DNA of 64,000 nt from Sphingobacterium yanglingense (GTDB lineage: Bacteria; Bacteroidota; Bacteroidia; Sphingobacteriales; Sphingobacteriaceae), in contig NZ_SNYV01000019.1 in assembly GCF_004363245.1 (NCBI RefSeq), forward strand, positions 1 to 64,000, given 5' to 3'. This document shows positions 43,932 to 52,441 of the stretch, in pieces (the first letter of the stretch is position 1; each line of letters begins with the position of its first letter). A program made the position numbers and the translations under genes. A model generated the notes under the pieces. The model saw only the letters and a program-made list of their open reading frames with translations, did not search any database and was not told the DNA's origin.

Positions 43932-43939
43932 CAAAGCTA
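43932..43939 (-). promoter_or_regulatory. -7 box of metK
   Basis: TAGCTTTG on the minus strand matches TAnnTTTG. It places the start point near 43927, at the first paired base of the riboswitch, giving a leader of about 180 bases. No clear -33 element. Confidence 0.6.
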
Positions 43940-44044
43940 CGACTCTTTTATAACTATTAAAAGCTAATTTTAGTTATTCCATGATTTGTACGGTTATTAA
44001 TTGCGATGTAATCTATATCTTTACAAGCGTGACAGTATGCATTT

Positions 44045-44923
44045 ATGGAAGATCAAAAAAAGATACTTTTTGTGATAAATCCCATTTCGGGAGGAAAAAA
44101 GAAAACTGCTTTCAATAAGAAAGTTTTGGAGGTTCTTGATTTAAAGAAGTTTAACCCAACTTTTCAGCAGACAACGAAACCTAATCATGCTTATGAATTG
44201 GGCAGGAAAGCTATTGAGGAAAAATACGATGCGGTTATCGCTGTAGGTGGAGACGGCACTATCAACGAGCTGGGCGCTGCACTGATAGGTTCGGGGGTTC
44301 CTTTGGGAATTATTCCCGAGGGGTCAGGTAATGGTCTAGCACTCTATTTAGGGATTCCTATGAATGAAACTGCTGCTATCCGTCGGTTGAATCGATTTGA
44401 AACAGTGGACGTGGATTGTGGAACGATCAATGAGAAACCTTTCTTTAATATTGCGGGACTGGGGTTTGATGCATCTGTGAGTGACCGGTTTGCAAATGAT
44501 TCTATCCGTGGGCCTATTGGTTATTTAAGATCTGTGATCAATGTCTTAGGAAAGTATAAGCCCTGTCATTATACCTTAACCATAGATGGTAAGAAATACG
44601 AGCGAGAGGCGTTTATGATATCTGTTGCGAATTCGCCACAGTACGGCAACAACGCCTATATAGCACCCAATGCATCTGTCAACGATGGTGTGTTGGATGT
44701 ATGTATTGTGCACAAATTTCCGTTGTACATCCTGCCTATGATGGTTTACCACCTTTTTAATAGATCTGCAGACCAGTCCGAGTATGTGGAGATTATTCCA
44801 GGTCGGAATATATTGATTGAACGGGATGACTCTGGTCCAGTACATGTCGATGGTGAGCCATTGACTTTGACGGGCGATCTTCAAATTGAGGTCAAGCCGA
44901 GTTCGTTGAAGATAATATGTTAA
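44045..44923 (+). CDS. YegS/BmrU-family lipid (diacylglycerol-type) kinase
   Basis: A 292-residue kinase of the diacylglycerol kinase catalytic family. It has FVINPISGGKKK (N-terminal phosphate-binding segment), the nucleotide motif VGGDGTINELGAAL and IPEGSGNGLALYLGIP, followed by a beta-sandwich with SPQYGNNAYIAPNASVNDGV. It would phosphorylate a lipid such as diacylglycerol or a sphingoid base; sphingolipids are abundant in Sphingobacteriaceae, but the substrate cannot be decided from sequence. A single gene with its own promoter. Confidence 0.9.
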   Translation: MEDQKKILFVINPISGGKKKTAFNKKVLEVLDLKKFNPTFQQTTKPNHAYELGRKAIEEKYDAVIAVGGDGTINELGAALIGSGVPLGIIPEGSGNGLALYLGIPMNETAAIRRLNRFETVDVDCGTINEKPFFNIAGLGFDASVSDRFANDSIRGPIGYLRSVINVLGKYKPCHYTLTIDGKKYEREAFMISVANSPQYGNNAYIAPNASVNDGVLDVCIVHKFPLYILPMMVYHLFNRSADQSEYVEIIPGRNILIERDDSGPVHVDGEPLTLTGDLQIEVKPSSLKIIC

Positions 44924-45078
44924 AGATAAGATATGAGTATTGAGATATTTTTACGCTCAAATCTAACACCTCCCTCATACGTAAAATAAAGTTATAATGG
45001 AGAGAAAGGTTACGATGGTGATAAAAGGTTCCTCGTAACTTACATCACTTTTATAACTTCTGTAACTTTTAAATAAAG

Positions 45079-45426
45079 ATGGCCAAACAAAAAAAGCAAC
45101 GTTACGAAGGTATCGTTTACTCAACTGATAGTTCATTTTCCTATGAAGAAGAACTAGATACAGAAATGGAGACACTGCCGAAAGAGAAGCAGAAATTGAA
45201 AGTGCTTTTAGATCGCAAGTCTAGGAAAGGAAAAGTTGTGACAGTAGTTGAGGGATTTATAGGGAAGGATTCGGATTTTCAGGATCTGGCTAAATTGTTA
45301 AAGCAAAAATGTGGAGTTGGAGGAACGGCAAAAGATGGAGAGATTTTGATACAAGGGGATTTTAAGCAAAAAGTTTTTGAAATTTTAACGAGTTCTGGCT
45401 ATAACGTAAAACAAGCCGGAGGATAG
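45079..45426 (+). CDS. yciH: YciH/SUI1-family translation initiation-like factor
   Basis: A 115-residue protein with a SUI1 (eIF1-like) domain: VLLDRKSRKGKVVTVVEGF (about 44-62), LAKLLKQKCGVGGTAKDGEI and ILIQGDFKQKVFEIL. Bacterial YciH can influence the fidelity of initiation; its real role is not settled. The first 35 residues are a polar, acidic extension. It stands alone in a gene-poor stretch. Confidence 0.92.
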   Translation: MAKQKKQRYEGIVYSTDSSFSYEEELDTEMETLPKEKQKLKVLLDRKSRKGKVVTVVEGFIGKDSDFQDLAKLLKQKCGVGGTAKDGEILIQGDFKQKVFEILTSSGYNVKQAGG

Positions 45427-45703
45427 TGTAATATTTGTGCTATAAATACGTTAGTACAAGGAGATTAGCGGCTTAAACTGCGGTATCCCACAAATATGTT
45501 GCAACAACCAAAGTGAGTGATAGCTTACTTATTTTTGTGAGTTAACTATTTATTAATTTGCATATCAAAAAAAAAATAGTTTTTATTGCATAATATTCAC
45601 AAGATGGAAACATTTAATTTATGTGTGTATTGAGGATATGATTGCCGCTGATGCTCATCCGTCAAGCACATTTATAAAGAGTGTAAAATTAAATGCTAAA
45701 AAA

Positions 45704-45733
45704 TTTGACTTTTGTAACAAAATAGTATATTTG
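45704..45733 (+). promoter_or_regulatory. Promoter of the exbB-tonB operon
   Basis: TTTG (45704-45707), 18 bp, then TATATTTG (45726-45733): a near-perfect Bacteroidota promoter. The start point would be near 45738, leaving a 5' leader of about 90 bases. Confidence 0.75.
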
Positions 45734-45751
45734 TTTTGACAGACGTCAAAA
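45734..45751 (+). repeat. Inverted repeat at the exbB transcription start
   Basis: TTTTGAC (45734-45740) and GTCAAAA (45745-45751) pair perfectly around AGAC. It sits directly after the -7 box and could be an operator or a 5' protective hairpin. Confidence 0.5.
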
Positions 45752-45828
45752 TGATGTAAAAAGTATTGCATTAAATTGAATTAAACATAAATAATTAAAC
45801 AACAGTAAAAATCTAAAATTTAGTAAAA

Positions 45829-46659
45829 ATGGCAAACGCACCAAAAACTACTAGCCCAGCAAAACAAGAGAGTGGCAATTCAGGTAACTTATTTGCGAGC
45901 TTATCTATCGTTATTTGTTTTATCATTGGTTATTTGATTTGGAAATATGTGATGGGTAACCCTTCTAACTTTATCGATAATAATCCTGAAAACCAACCTC
46001 TTCCAGGTAACTACGGTGGTATGGTTTATCACGCAGGGGTAGTCGTTCCTATCTTAATCGGTCTATTTTTGATGGTATGGGTATTCGCTATCGAGCGTTT
46101 TATCGTTATCGGAAAAGCTTCAGGTACAGGTAATGTAGGTAACTTCGTAAGAAAAGTACAATCATTATTAAAAACTGGTAGTATTGATACAGCTATCGCT
46201 GAGTGTGACAAACAAAAAGGTTCTGTTGCTAACGTAATCAAAGCAGGTTTGTTGAAATACAAAGATGTTGAAGCTAACCCAGGATTAGATGCAGAAAAAT
46301 CAGCCTTAGCTATCCAAAAAGAAATTGAAGAGACTACAGCATTAGAGATGCCTATGTTAGAGAAAAACTTAAATGTATTGGCTACTTTGGTTTCTATCGG
46401 TACGTTGACAGGTCTATTAGGAACGGTAACAGGTATGATCAAGGCCTTCTCGGCATTGGCAACAGGTGGTGCTCCAGATTCAGCTAAATTAGCAAACGGT
46501 ATTTCTGAGGCCCTTATCAATACAGCTACAGGTATTGCTACATCTACATTTGCTATTGTAATGTACAACATCTTGACTGCAAAAATCGACAAATTAACTT
46601 ACTCTATCGACGAGGCTGGTTTCTCTATCGTACAAACGTACGCTGCTAACCACAAGTAA
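45829..46659 (+). CDS. exbB: ExbB/TolQ-family proton channel subunit
   Basis: A 276-residue inner-membrane subunit of the TonB energy system. Helix 1 is about 22-41, helix 2 about 66-88 (VVVPILIGLFLMVWVFAIER), then a cytoplasmic loop and the conserved C-terminal helices with NVLATLVSIGTLTGLLGTVTG and GISEALINTATGIATSTFAI, the MotA/TolQ/ExbB signature. The extra N-terminal helix pattern is typical of Bacteroidota. It leads an operon with two exbD genes, tonB and others; 98 bases separate it from exbD. Confidence 0.93.
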   Translation: MANAPKTTSPAKQESGNSGNLFASLSIVICFIIGYLIWKYVMGNPSNFIDNNPENQPLPGNYGGMVYHAGVVVPILIGLFLMVWVFAIERFIVIGKASGTGNVGNFVRKVQSLLKTGSIDTAIAECDKQKGSVANVIKAGLLKYKDVEANPGLDAEKSALAIQKEIEETTALEMPMLEKNLNVLATLVSIGTLTGLLGTVTGMIKAFSALATGGAPDSAKLANGISEALINTATGIATSTFAIVMYNILTAKIDKLTYSIDEAGFSIVQTYAANHK

Positions 46660-46757
46660 GATGCTTAAAAATAAATTTTAGTTTTTTTTATGGAAACTGA
46701 AATGTACAAGCATCATTAAAGAAAAAGAAGAGTTGTTAATTAAAAAAGATTAAAGAA

Positions 46758-47414
46758 ATGGGTAAAGCAAAAGTAAAAAGAGCCAGTACATCGATCGACA
46801 TGACAGCGATGTGTGACGTATCTTTCTTGCTTCTTACGTTCTTCGTTCTTACAGCAACCGCAAGACAACAAGAGTCACTGATAGTTGACGCGCCACATTC
46901 CTATTCAGAAGCAAAATTGCCTGATGGAAACGTAGCAATGATCACTGTCGGTAATGAAGGAAAAGTCTTCTTTCATATGTCAGACCAAAATGTACGCGTA
47001 CAAGCTTTACAGCAAATGGGCGCATTGTATGGCATTGAATTTACACCAGAAGAATACGGTAAGTTCAAAGCGATGGAAGATTTTGGAGTGTCAATGAAAA
47101 CAATGAAAACATTGTTGGCAGCTGAAGCAGGCGATAGAACAGAAGATAAGCAAAAGGGAATTCCTGTAGATTCGACATCAAACGCATCAAATGAATTGTC
47201 TTCATGGGTAAAGCAGGCTAGGTTAGCATCAGCAAAGATATTGAGAGATAAAGCTGCCGCAGATGGTACTGATCCAGATGATATCGAGCTAATGACGGTA
47301 GCAATCAAGGCCGATGCCAATGAGAAGTTCCCTAGTTTGAATTTAATAATTGAAACATTACGTAATCAGAAGCAAAACAAGTTCAGTTTCGTAACTGGCC
47401 TTAAAGCTGATTAA
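46758..47414 (+). CDS. exbD: ExbD-family protein, first copy
   Basis: A 218-residue ExbD with one N-terminal membrane helix (about 19-38) carrying the conserved proton-carrying Asp20 in MTAMCDVSFLLLTFFVLTA. The periplasmic part is much longer than in Escherichia coli ExbD (about 140 residues), with an acidic, Thr-rich insertion (about 120-150) before the usual C-terminal domain. ExbD couples the proton flow of ExbB to TonB. The second ExbD follows after 15 bases; in this phylum the two may form mixed dimers. Confidence 0.92.
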   Translation: MGKAKVKRASTSIDMTAMCDVSFLLLTFFVLTATARQQESLIVDAPHSYSEAKLPDGNVAMITVGNEGKVFFHMSDQNVRVQALQQMGALYGIEFTPEEYGKFKAMEDFGVSMKTMKTLLAAEAGDRTEDKQKGIPVDSTSNASNELSSWVKQARLASAKILRDKAAADGTDPDDIELMTVAIKADANEKFPSLNLIIETLRNQKQNKFSFVTGLKAD

Positions 47415-47429
47415 TTAGAATAGAAGCAA

Positions 47430-47987
47430 ATGGCAGAATTAAATCAAGACTCTGGTAAGGGCGGTAAAGGCGGAAAGGTAAGGTCTAAGAAATCTGGGGG
47501 TAAGGTCGATCTTACAGCCATGGTTGACTTGGCATTCTTACTGATCACGTTCTTTATGTTGACCACTTCCTTGAATAAGCCTCAAGCGATGGATGTCGCT
47601 ATGCCTGATAAAAACGTCGAGACAGATAAGCAAACTGATGTTGATGTGGATGAGCATCGTAGTGTGACTTTAGTATTGGGTTCTGACGACAAGCTTATTT
47701 GGTATCAAGGTGATGTTAAAAAGCCTATCCAAGAACCAGCTGTAATCGATTACAGTAAGGACGGTCTACGTGCTGTACTTATGAAGATGAAACAGGTAGT
47801 TCCTCAACAGGCAGGAGGCAAAGACATGATCGTAGTGATACGCCCGAGTGAAAAATCGGTAACTAGAAATATCGTTGATGCATTAGACGAGATGAAAATC
47901 GTAGACGTCAAGCGTTATATGATATCTAACCGTATCATGGCCGAAGAAATTGAGCTATTGAAAAAGGATAATCTATACAATGATTAA
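47430..47987 (+). CDS. ExbD-family protein, second copy
   Basis: A 185-residue ExbD paralogue. It has a glycine/lysine-rich cytoplasmic start (GKGGKGGKVRSKKSGGK), one membrane helix with the conserved Asp33 in LTAMVDLAFLLITFFMLTT, and a periplasmic domain ending in IVDALDEMKIVDVKRYMISN. It is encoded between the first exbD and tonB, 15 and 34 bases away, as in other Bacteroidota ExbB-ExbD-ExbD-TonB loci. Confidence 0.92.
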   Translation: MAELNQDSGKGGKGGKVRSKKSGGKVDLTAMVDLAFLLITFFMLTTSLNKPQAMDVAMPDKNVETDKQTDVDVDEHRSVTLVLGSDDKLIWYQGDVKKPIQEPAVIDYSKDGLRAVLMKMKQVVPQQAGGKDMIVVIRPSEKSVTRNIVDALDEMKIVDVKRYMISNRIMAEEIELLKKDNLYND

Positions 47988-48021
47988 TCATTGTGTGCAG
48001 TTATCATAAAACAGAAATAAT

Positions 48022-48903
48022 ATGTTTGGAAAATTAAATATATTTAAGAAAGAGTGGCTTGATGTTGTCTTCGAAAACAGGAACAAATCTTATGGAGCGT
48101 ACGAGCTTCGTAAGTTAGGGCCGAAAGCAACCAACACAGCGTTACTTATTGTAACGGCAATTGTTGCGGTTTTCAGTGTTCCTTCGGCGCTTAATCTAAA
48201 GCTTTTTTCAGGTAAAGAAGCTCCGAAAGAGGAGATTGCTTTTACAGAAGAAGTTACTTTAGAGGATTTGGCGGAGAAACTTCCTGAAGAAGAGGAGAAG
48301 CCACCTGTACAAGAAGAAGCACCTAAGATTGCTGAATCTAAACCTGCACTAGATGTAGTTGCTTTACCTGAGATTAAGCCTGTTCCTAAGGAAAAGGCGG
48401 TAGAGCAGGAAGTTGCTACTGTCGAAGAGGCTACAGATAAGAAAAAACTTATCGGCCCTGTTGCGATGAAAGGTATGAAGGGTGGTAGTATCACAACTGA
48501 AGGTAAATGGGGTACAAAAGATGTTGCTGGATCAGCAACAGGTAGTACTAAAGGTGTAGAAGGAGGAACTGGTTCCGGAGAGGAAATCTTCGAATCCGTA
48601 GAGATTCAACCTGAGCCACCGGGTGGTATGGCTGCGTTCCGTAAATGGATTGGCGACAACTACCAGTATCCATCAGGCGCTATCGATGCAGGAGTGAAAG
48701 GAACTGTTCAGGTATCGTTCGTTGTAGAGAAAAACGGAGAGTTGACTGATGTCAAAGTTGTTCGTGATCTTTCGTATGGTACAGGACAAGCTGCTGTCAA
48801 CTTGTTGAAGAAAGCGAAGAAATGGAGCCCAGGTATTCAAAACGGACGTCCAGTGCGTGTTGCTTATACTTTGCCTATTCGTTTGGACTTAACAAATATG
48901 TAA
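48022..48903 (+). CDS. tonB: TonB energy transducer
   Basis: A 293-residue TonB that spans the periplasm to energise outer membrane receptors. After a short cytoplasmic part comes a membrane helix (about 36-54), then a Glu/Lys/Pro-rich spacer (about 70-150, EEKPPVQEEAPKIAESKPAL), a Gly/Thr-rich stretch and the C-terminal domain (about 200-290): FRKWIGDNYQYPSGAIDAG carries the conserved Tyr-Pro and GTVQVSFVVEKNGELTDVKV is the TonB_C core. The stop overlaps the next start codon (TAATG). Confidence 0.94.
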   Translation: MFGKLNIFKKEWLDVVFENRNKSYGAYELRKLGPKATNTALLIVTAIVAVFSVPSALNLKLFSGKEAPKEEIAFTEEVTLEDLAEKLPEEEEKPPVQEEAPKIAESKPALDVVALPEIKPVPKEKAVEQEVATVEEATDKKKLIGPVAMKGMKGGSITTEGKWGTKDVAGSATGSTKGVEGGTGSGEEIFESVEIQPEPPGGMAAFRKWIGDNYQYPSGAIDAGVKGTVQVSFVVEKNGELTDVKVVRDLSYGTGQAAVNLLKKAKKWSPGIQNGRPVRVAYTLPIRLDLTNM

Positions 48904-49145
48904 TGAGTGTGAATAACAACTCAAGAAACAATAAATTTAGACAGAAATCGCCGACACAGCGATTTCTGTCCATTTTAGGCCTATGTATGTTTCTTTTCTA
49001 TTTCATTTTGGGCCTATTGATTATCTTTTGGAAGGCATTCCCTTTAGAAATTGACAAAACGTATAAGAATATGTTTGGAGGATTGCTGATTGTGTACTCG
49101 TTTATGCGATTTGCAAGACTTTGGCAGAATAATTTTTTACGTTAA
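48903..49145 (+). CDS. Small two-helix membrane protein of the exbB-tonB locus
   Basis: An 80-residue protein starting at the ATG that overlaps the tonB stop (TAATG). The first 22 residues are polar and basic, then a helix (about 25-44, LGLCMFLFYFILGLLIIFW) and a second, weaker one (about 57-75). I do not recognise a family. Tight overlap with tonB implies co-translation and a possible role in the same complex. Confidence 0.75.
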   Translation: MSVNNNSRNNKFRQKSPTQRFLSILGLCMFLFYFILGLLIIFWKAFPLEIDKTYKNMFGGLLIVYSFMRFARLWQNNFLR

Positions 49146-49193
49146 AAATCATGTACGATTAATCCTTGTATTAATCTTTAAATCTTACTGAGT

Positions 49194-50102
49194 ATGAAAC
49201 TGTTTTTTTGTTCCGTGTTGATCAGCGTGGTAGCTCTTGGTTTTACAGGCTGTTCTAATAATACTAAAAAGGAGAAGAAAGATGATATCTTGGCCGGGGT
49301 CTTGCCGGTTGCTGTAGACGAAACCGTCTTACCCCTATTTTTGGAACAGAAAGAAGTTTTTGAAAGCTCGTACTATAATGCTAAAATCCAAGAACAGGCG
49401 AATCCTGAAGTACAAGTGGTCAATAGTCTTTTGAATGGAGATGTAGCGTTTGCAGTTTTGACCAGGCAGTTGACAGAGGAGGAACAGAAGGGGTTTAAAG
49501 CGAGGTCTGTTACCCCGAGAATTTATAGTGTCGCTTATGATGGCATTATTTTGGTAGGTAATATTGCGGATGCAGATACGAACGTTAATGTATCTGATAT
49601 TGCAGAGTTGATGAAGGGGAATAAGGTCAAGGATTATTCCTTGGTTTTTGACAATCTGAATTCGAGTGTCTTTCGTTACTTTAGGGAGCTGGGGAAAATA
49701 GAAAAGGTTGCTAACACTTTTGTTGAGGCAAAGGATGGTGCTGAAGCTGTTTTAAAGGAAGTAGCAGAAAAAAGAGGAAAAGTTGGCTTGATTAGTTACA
49801 ATCAATTTTTATCTTTAGAAAGTTCTTTTTCAGAAAAAGATAAAATTCGTATCTTGAGCGTAGTTAGTGAGAAAGATGGGGTCAAGAAATATGTGAAGCC
49901 TTCTCAGACAAGTTTTGCGACAGGGGAGTATCCTTTGAAACGTGAGATTTTTGTACTGAACTACCAGCCTAATTTGGGGTTGGGAATTGGCTTTTCAGCA
50001 TTTATGACCGGAGACAGAGGACAGCGTATTGTTTTGAAATCGGGGTTACTACCCTACACAATGCCAGGTCGCGAGATAATAATTAGAGATAAAATAAATT
50101 AG
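49194..50102 (+). CDS. PstS-like substrate-binding lipoprotein
   Basis: A 302-residue lipoprotein (lipobox TG-Cys20) with a periplasmic-binding-protein fold like PstS: VVNSLLNGDVAFAVLTRQLT, YDGIILVGN, VSDIAELMKGNKVKDYSLVF and KREIFVLNYQP near the end. No pst permease genes are nearby; instead it sits within the exbB-tonB operon, so its true ligand (phosphate or something else) and partner are open. Follows the small membrane protein gene by 48 bases. Confidence 0.8.
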   Translation: MKLFFCSVLISVVALGFTGCSNNTKKEKKDDILAGVLPVAVDETVLPLFLEQKEVFESSYYNAKIQEQANPEVQVVNSLLNGDVAFAVLTRQLTEEEQKGFKARSVTPRIYSVAYDGIILVGNIADADTNVNVSDIAELMKGNKVKDYSLVFDNLNSSVFRYFRELGKIEKVANTFVEAKDGAEAVLKEVAEKRGKVGLISYNQFLSLESSFSEKDKIRILSVVSEKDGVKKYVKPSQTSFATGEYPLKREIFVLNYQPNLGLGIGFSAFMTGDRGQRIVLKSGLLPYTMPGREIIIRDKIN

Positions 50103-50132
50103 TAAACAACTATAAGAATACAAGATAGAATT

Positions 50133-51863
50133 ATGACAAAAAGCAAATTATTTTTGAGTTTATTACTAGCTGGGGCTGTGGTTGGTACAGCAAGTGCTCA
50201 AAGTTTGAAGGACGCTCAGGCAGCTATGGATGCAGAGCAGTACGATAAGGCTAAAGGTATTTTGCAAAATTTGGTCGAGAAGAAGGCTAAAGATGGCGAG
50301 AACTACTTTTACCTTGGACAGATTTATTTGATTAATGAAAAGGCAGATTCTGCGGCAATTATTTTTAATAATGGTTTGACAAATGCGCCAAAAGAGCAGT
50401 TGAATAATGTAGGTTTGGGTATCGTAGATTTGATGAAGAACAACACTTCTGCTGCAGAATCTAAGTTTGCTACAGCGACTGCTTCTCTAGGAAAGAAAGA
50501 TTATTTGCCTTTGTATTATATCGGTCGTGCATATATCGATGCACCTAAGCCTGATTTTGCAAAAGCAGTAGATTATTTGACACAAGCAAAAGCTAAAAAT
50601 GCGAAGGACGCAATGGTTCCTGTAGCTTTAGGTGATGCTTTCTTAGGATTGAAAGATAATAGCCAAGCTTATGTTAGTTACCGTGACGCACTTAATGTGG
50701 ACCCTAACTTGGTGAAAGCAAAAGTGCAACAAGCGTTGATTACACGTCGTGCATTTGCATTCGACGAAGCGCTAGAACAATATAACAATATCGTATCGGA
50801 ATACCCTAACTATGGTCCGGTATACCGCGAAATCGCTGAGACGCAATTGCAGATGGCGAAGCGTATGCCAGATAATACAGACGAAGAAAAAGCAGCTTAC
50901 GAAGCTCAGGTTTCAAAAGCGGTAGATAGTTACAAAAAGTATTTACAGGTTACAGGTGATATGTCACCAGAGGCGAACGTGCGCTATGCGGATTTCTTAG
51001 TATATGGTCAGAAATATGACGAGTTGAAAACTGTTGCGGAGAAGTTGGCTAATGTACCGGGAGTTGACGCAAAAGTATTCCGTTACTTGGGTTTGATCGC
51101 AGTCAATCAAGATAAAGATTATGCGAAAGGTGTCGAGTATTTTGATAAATTGTTTGCAGGCGCAGAAGAAAGCCGTTTGATCGATATCGATTATCTTTTC
51201 TCTGGTTTGGCAAATATCGAAGCTGGTAATGTGGCTAAAGGTCTTCCTAATTTGCAAAAAGCATTAGAGATGAACCCTGAAATGATGCCTGAAATCGGTT
51301 CGGCCGGTATGGTGGCATTTGGACAAGGTAAATATGATGTAGCTGCGGCTATTTTCAATATTCCTGCGCAGAAAACTGGTACGGATTTCTATTACGAGGC
51401 AAATTATTTCTTAGGAATGGCTAACTTCCGTGCTGGAGCAGCTAAAAAAGAGAAGGAAGAAGATGCAACGAAGGAATTAAATGATGCAATAAAAGCATTT
51501 GATGTTATCGTAAAATCGAACGATCAGAAAGTATACGACGAATATCTTGTACAAGCGTTGTATATGACAGGATATGCGAATATGCAATTGGATGTTATCA
51601 ATCCAGAAACTCCTGAATTGACTAAAGGTTTGTTTGTTCCTGCTTTCGATCAATTGATTAAGGTATTGAAGGATAAACAAGCTGCAGGGGAGACATTAGA
51701 TGAAGATGCAACTTCTAAGTTGGTGGATTCGTACAATAACGTTGGATACTTCTATTTATTAAAAGGAGACAACAAGAAAGCATTAGAGTATTTTGAGAAT
51801 ACAATCAAAATTAGTCCTGAAGACGAAACGGCTAAGGCTTATATTGACTACTTAAAGAGTTAA
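50133..51863 (+). CDS. Exported TPR-repeat protein of the exbB-tonB locus
   Basis: A 576-residue protein with a signal peptide (LFLSLLLAGAVVGTASAQ) and tetratricopeptide repeats through most of its length (NYFYLGQIYLINEKADSAAI, PDFAKAVDYLTQAKAKNAKD, YLLKGDNKKALEYFENTIKI). It is probably periplasmic. It closes the operon, 30 bases after the PstS-like gene, and is followed by a strong terminator. Its association with TonB/ExbB genes recurs in this phylum as far as I recall; function not established. Confidence 0.88.
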   Translation: MTKSKLFLSLLLAGAVVGTASAQSLKDAQAAMDAEQYDKAKGILQNLVEKKAKDGENYFYLGQIYLINEKADSAAIIFNNGLTNAPKEQLNNVGLGIVDLMKNNTSAAESKFATATASLGKKDYLPLYYIGRAYIDAPKPDFAKAVDYLTQAKAKNAKDAMVPVALGDAFLGLKDNSQAYVSYRDALNVDPNLVKAKVQQALITRRAFAFDEALEQYNNIVSEYPNYGPVYREIAETQLQMAKRMPDNTDEEKAAYEAQVSKAVDSYKKYLQVTGDMSPEANVRYADFLVYGQKYDELKTVAEKLANVPGVDAKVFRYLGLIAVNQDKDYAKGVEYFDKLFAGAEESRLIDIDYLFSGLANIEAGNVAKGLPNLQKALEMNPEMMPEIGSAGMVAFGQGKYDVAAAIFNIPAQKTGTDFYYEANYFLGMANFRAGAAKKEKEEDATKELNDAIKAFDVIVKSNDQKVYDEYLVQALYMTGYANMQLDVINPETPELTKGLFVPAFDQLIKVLKDKQAAGETLDEDATSKLVDSYNNVGYFYLLKGDNKKALEYFENTIKISPEDETAKAYIDYLKS

Positions 51864-51882
51864 ACCTCTAAAAATTAGTAAG

Positions 51883-51917
51883 AAAAGGGGAACTGCATAG
51901 CAGTTCCCCTTTTTATT
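51883..51917 (+). terminator. Terminator of the exbB-tonB operon
   Basis: A 14-bp stem (51883-51896 with 51900-51913) with GGGGAACTG/CAGTTCCCC at its core and a T run at 51910-51914, 20 bases after the TPR gene. Confidence 0.92.
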
Positions 51918-51931
51918 TGGGATAAAATTCC

Positions 51932-51939
51932 TATTTTTG
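51932..51939 (+). promoter_or_regulatory. -7 box of the nuo operon
   Basis: TATTTTTG matches TAnnTTTG and lies 27 bases before the nuoA ATG. TTTG at 51916-51919 is only 12 bp upstream, too close to be a normal -33 box. Confidence 0.55.
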
Positions 51940-51966
51940 TGTATATAACTGAGACTTAAACTTATC

Positions 51967-52347
51967 ATGGAAAACGTACAACTAGAGAATATGCCAGTAG
52001 ACTATTTGCCTATTCTGATTCAATTGGCTGTTGCAACCGGTTTTGGAGTGCTTACCATTGTGGGAACTCATCTTTTAGGCCCTAAAGTCCGTTCGGAAAA
52101 GAAGCTTTCTTCTTTTGAATCCGGAGTTGAAGTGGTGGGTAATGCAAGGCAGCCTTTCTCCATCAAATACTTCCTTGTCGCTATCTTATTCGTCATTTTT
52201 GATATCGAGGTTATCTTTATGTATCCTTGGGCTGTCAATTTTAGAGAGTTTGGAATGCAGGGGCTTATCGAGATGTTTGTCTTTATGGGTATGCTGCTTC
52301 TGGGCTTTATCTATGTGATAAAGAAGAAGGCGCTGAACTGGGATTAG
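51967..52347 (+). CDS. nuoA: NADH-quinone oxidoreductase subunit A
   Basis: A 126-residue membrane subunit of complex I with three helices (about 14-33, 65-85 and 92-115). VRSEKKLSSFESGVE and PFSIKYFLVAILFVIFDIEV are the family signatures, including the conserved acidic residues in helix 2. First gene of the fourteen-gene operon, preceded by its own -7 box. Confidence 0.94.
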   Translation: MENVQLENMPVDYLPILIQLAVATGFGVLTIVGTHLLGPKVRSEKKLSSFESGVEVVGNARQPFSIKYFLVAILFVIFDIEVIFMYPWAVNFREFGMQGLIEMFVFMGMLLLGFIYVIKKKALNWD

Positions 52348-52441
52348 AACAGTTCTAAATAGCAATCCTCGGCTCCAATACAAGATTAAAAATATTATAT
52401 TGAACCGAGAAATAAACTACGAAAAGAAGAAATAACTAATT

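Larger units (their letters stand above)
43744..44044. other. Divergent region between metK and the lipid kinase gene
   Basis: 301 bases without a gene. The left two thirds are the metK leader with the riboswitch and its -7 box. At 44016-44023 TATCTTTA is a possible -7 box for the kinase gene, 21 bases before its ATG. Confidence 0.55.
45427..45828. other. Long gene-free region upstream of exbB
   Basis: About 400 AT-rich bases without a gene. It includes the exbB promoter (45704-45733), a hairpin at its start point (45734-45751), an isolated TATTTTTG (45530-45537) and an A10 run near 45568. I see no known RNA in the left part. Confidence 0.5.

Noticed and set aside
46029..46592. 187-codon open frame on the minus strand opposite exbB
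   Set aside because: It lies entirely opposite the conserved ExbB gene, has no recognisable motif and only reflects codon bias of the real gene.
48090..48494. 134-codon minus-strand frame opposite tonB
   Set aside because: Serine-rich shadow of the Glu/Lys/Pro spacer of TonB.
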